From Haliea sp040221975 (GTDB lineage Bacteria; Pseudomonadota; Gammaproteobacteria; Pseudomonadales; Halieaceae), in contig JAVJWR010000013.1 of the NCBI GenBank assembly GCA_040221975.1, forward strand, positions 1 to 64,000: a DNA stretch of 64,000 nucleotides, read 5' to 3'. Every line of letters begins with the position of its first letter. The stretch's first letter is position 1. The position numbers and the translations under genes are program-made. Positions 62,487 through 64,000 of this stretch are shown piece by piece. The notes beneath the pieces are model-generated. The model saw only the letters and a program-made list of their open reading frames with translations. It ran no database searches and was not told where the DNA came from.

Positions 62487-63206
62487 TCAAAAGTCCTCGT
62501 CCCAGTCAGCGTCGCCAAAGTCGGAAAAATTGTCTTCCAGCACACCGTCGTTCACCAGCGCACGGCGCTGCTGCAGATAGGCATCGCGGACGAAAATGTA
62601 GCGATCGCCTGACATCAATTCTTCAGCCTTGAGCAGCCTGGCCCGGGTATCGATCAGTTCGAGCCCGAACAGGGAGTTGCGAAGCCTGACATCATCAATA
62701 GTCACTTCCACCGAGGTGAATGCATCAAACACCGTACCCGTGCCACTGCGCACGGTGCGCGGACCCAACATCGGCACCATCAGGAAAGGCCCGGGAGGCA
62801 GCCCCCAGATCGCCAGGGTGTGGCCAAAATCCGTGCGGTAGGGTTCGACACCCATGCGGCTGGCAACGTCAAACAGCCCCAGCACGCCGATGGTCGAATT
62901 GAGCAGGAAGCGGCTGCCAGCGCGAGCGGCGCCGCCCGGGCGGCCCTGCAGAACCGCGTTGATGGTGGAGTTGGCATCGCGCAGGTTGCTGAAGAAATTG
63001 CTTACGCCTCTTTCTGCCGGGTCGGGCAATACCGCCTGGTAACCTTTGGCCACTGGTTTCAACAGGTACTGGTCCAGGCGTTCGTTGAACTCGAATATGG
63101 GCCGATTGAGACCCTCCCACGGATCGGGGTTGACCGCATCCTGGGCCATCGCAGGAGCAAACAGCAGCAGGCAGAGAAGGCCGAGTGTCGGTCGCAGCAA
63201 TTTCAT
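62487..63206 (-). CDS. mlaA: MlaA/VacJ-family phospholipid-transport protein
   Basis: 239 residues from ATG 63206 (MKLLRPTLGLLCLLLFAPAMA); the frame extends upstream without family resemblance. The conserved core is DPWEGLNRPIFEFNERLDQYL, GVSNFFSNLRDANSTINAVLQ and FGHTLAIWGLPPGPFLMVPMLGP. MlaA withdraws misplaced phospholipids from the outer leaflet of the outer membrane together with porins. The signal peptide appears to be cleaved after AMA and no lipobox Cys is present, unlike the lipoprotein of E. coli. Confidence 0.93.
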   Translation of the reverse strand: MKLLRPTLGLLCLLLFAPAMAQDAVNPDPWEGLNRPIFEFNERLDQYLLKPVAKGYQAVLPDPAERGVSNFFSNLRDANSTINAVLQGRPGGAARAGSRFLLNSTIGVLGLFDVASRMGVEPYRTDFGHTLAIWGLPPGPFLMVPMLGPRTVRSGTGTVFDAFTSVEVTIDDVRLRNSLFGLELIDTRARLLKAEELMSGDRYIFVRDAYLQQRRALVNDGVLEDNFSDFGDADWDEDF

Positions 63207-63296
63207 GGCAGTGCCGGTGTCGGGAAAAAGTGGCGAAATGTTACGCTTGTGCGACAGAGTGAGCAACATGGGCAGAGGGGCAAAAGTTGGCTTGTA

Positions 63297-64000
63297 TCAG
63301 TTCAGCATTACGACAGTCCGGCTGGCAAAATCTGCCAGCTGCGCACTGCCAAAGCCGACTACCGCTTCCTGGTCCATGTTTAGCTCCGCTGCCAGCTGCC
63401 CCAACAGCTCGGCACCAGTGCCAGCCTGGTTGTCGCGGGCCAGCTCCAGCAGACGTGCCGTCGCGGCATTGAGCGCCATGAAACGGACGACATCCTCGCG
63501 GTCGCGGTAGACCACCAGGTATACCGGCTCACCGGGCCCAGAGGGGCGGTAGTCCGCTCCGATCCGATGTACCGGGAAACTGTAGGCCAGCACCCAGGCC
63601 AGCGGTGACAGCCGCACTACCGCTTGCATCGGGTCTGCCGCGACCGCCGCCGGGGGCAGATCCTCCTCCGCCACGGACAGTGCCAGTTCCACCCACTCGT
63701 AGTGAGCCAGCTCGGCAATGAATGGCGGATCTTCCGGCCCGGGCCGGTGGCGCTCCAGCAGGAAGCGCAGGAACTCCTGGCTGATCTCAAGGAAGTAGGG
63801 TGTGTGGCAGCGGTGACCGTCAATGAACTGACGCACCAGGCCGTGCCAGGCCCCATCGCTGTACAGGCTCCGCAGCACCGGGAAACCGTTACTGACAAAG
63901 CTTTCGATATTGTTGTAGATCAGGTCCTGGTAGATCTTCAGGCGACGACCTTCAACACCCGCCGGCGGTGGCAGCAACTCGGGGTTGCGCAGGTAGTCCG
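63297..64000 (-). CDS. DUF2063/HvfC-family protein (partial, 5' end beyond the window)
   Basis: At least 234 residues are visible, and the frame remains open to the right edge (…DYLRNPELLPPPAGV before GRRLKIYQDLIYNN). The order LKIYQDLIYNNIESFVSNGFPVLRSL, then FLRFLLERH and ELAHYEWVELALS, is that of the DUF2063/HvfC_N plus C-terminal domain proteins, formerly called DNA-binding. These usually follow a DUF692 (HvfB/BufB) iron enzyme gene in small operons that modify cysteine-rich peptides. The expected partner would lie just to the right, outside the window. Confidence 0.82.
   Translation of the reverse strand, partial: DYLRNPELLPPPAGVEGRRLKIYQDLIYNNIESFVSNGFPVLRSLYSDGAWHGLVRQFIDGHRCHTPYFLEISQEFLRFLLERHRPGPEDPPFIAELAHYEWVELALSVAEEDLPPAAVAADPMQAVVRLSPLAWVLAYSFPVHRIGADYRPSGPGEPVYLVVYRDREDVVRFMALNAATARLLELARDNQAGTGAELLGQLAAELNMDQEAVVGFGSAQLADFASRTVVMLN

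Overview
The window looks like chromosome from a marine-type gammaproteobacterium, possibly of the Halieaceae/Spongiibacteraceae kind. This is inferred from the core genes at the right end (sdaA, gltX, dusA, tal, an HsbR/HsbA-like pair, mlaA), the TonB-dependent receptors and the many acyl-CoA catabolic genes. No rRNA or species marker is present, so the placement is tentative.

Left edge (1-2.9 kb): the end of a TonB-dependent receptor, a serine beta-lactamase-family hydrolase broken by a one-base frameshift, and a beta-propeller protein. From about 2.9 to 30.0 kb the base composition drops visibly (roughly half GC by eye, against about 60% or more on both sides). This block is a dense catabolic cluster: a TonB receptor; a beta-oxidation operon (crotonase, HSD10-like dehydrogenase, thiolase, acyl-CoA dehydrogenase, FAD-linked D-2-hydroxyacid dehydrogenase, glyoxalase); two split acyl-CoA dehydrogenase pairs of the steroid-catabolism architecture; two further crotonases that lack the hydratase glutamates; an AraC regulator; a Rieske oxygenase; a one-chain indolepyruvate-type 2-oxoacid:ferredoxin oxidoreductase; a MaoC-fold protein; an acyl-CoA ligase; a SnoaL-like protein; an SDR; and a CYP101-like P450 followed by a 54-residue rubredoxin. 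Together they could activate, hydroxylate and dismantle a bulky alicyclic, terpenoid or steroid-like acid. The substrate is unknown.

30.2-32.5 kb: an Lrp/AsnC regulator divergent from an unusually long class V aminotransferase. 32.6-38.8 kb: a homoprotocatechuate (3,4-dihydroxyphenylacetate) meta-cleavage cluster, hpaR-hpaG-like on the minus strand and hpaE-F-H-I-D on the plus strand. Two facing promoters each carry a matching palindrome in the spacer. The 4-hydroxyphenylacetate hydroxylase (hpaBC) and a transporter are not in the window. A decayed HpcH/HpaI-aldolase fragment and a LuxR-type regulator follow.

40-48.8 kb: a tightly packed minus-strand unit encoding a class III aminotransferase, an HDAC-family deacetylase, a YtcJ-like amidohydrolase, a methyltransferase, a TonB receptor and an SDR. 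It reads as an uptake and breakdown route for an N-acylated amine and is, to my eye, the least explained system here. An AlpA-like regulator and tRNA-Ala(GGC) mark a likely junction between accessory DNA (left) and core DNA (right).

49.5-64 kb: higher-GC, mostly housekeeping genes: sdaA, gltX, a flavin monooxygenase, a Fur-box-preceded ferric iron ABC transporter, dusA, tal, a TerB-like protein, an HsbA/HsbR-like signalling pair, mlaA, and at the right edge an incomplete DUF2063/HvfC-type gene.
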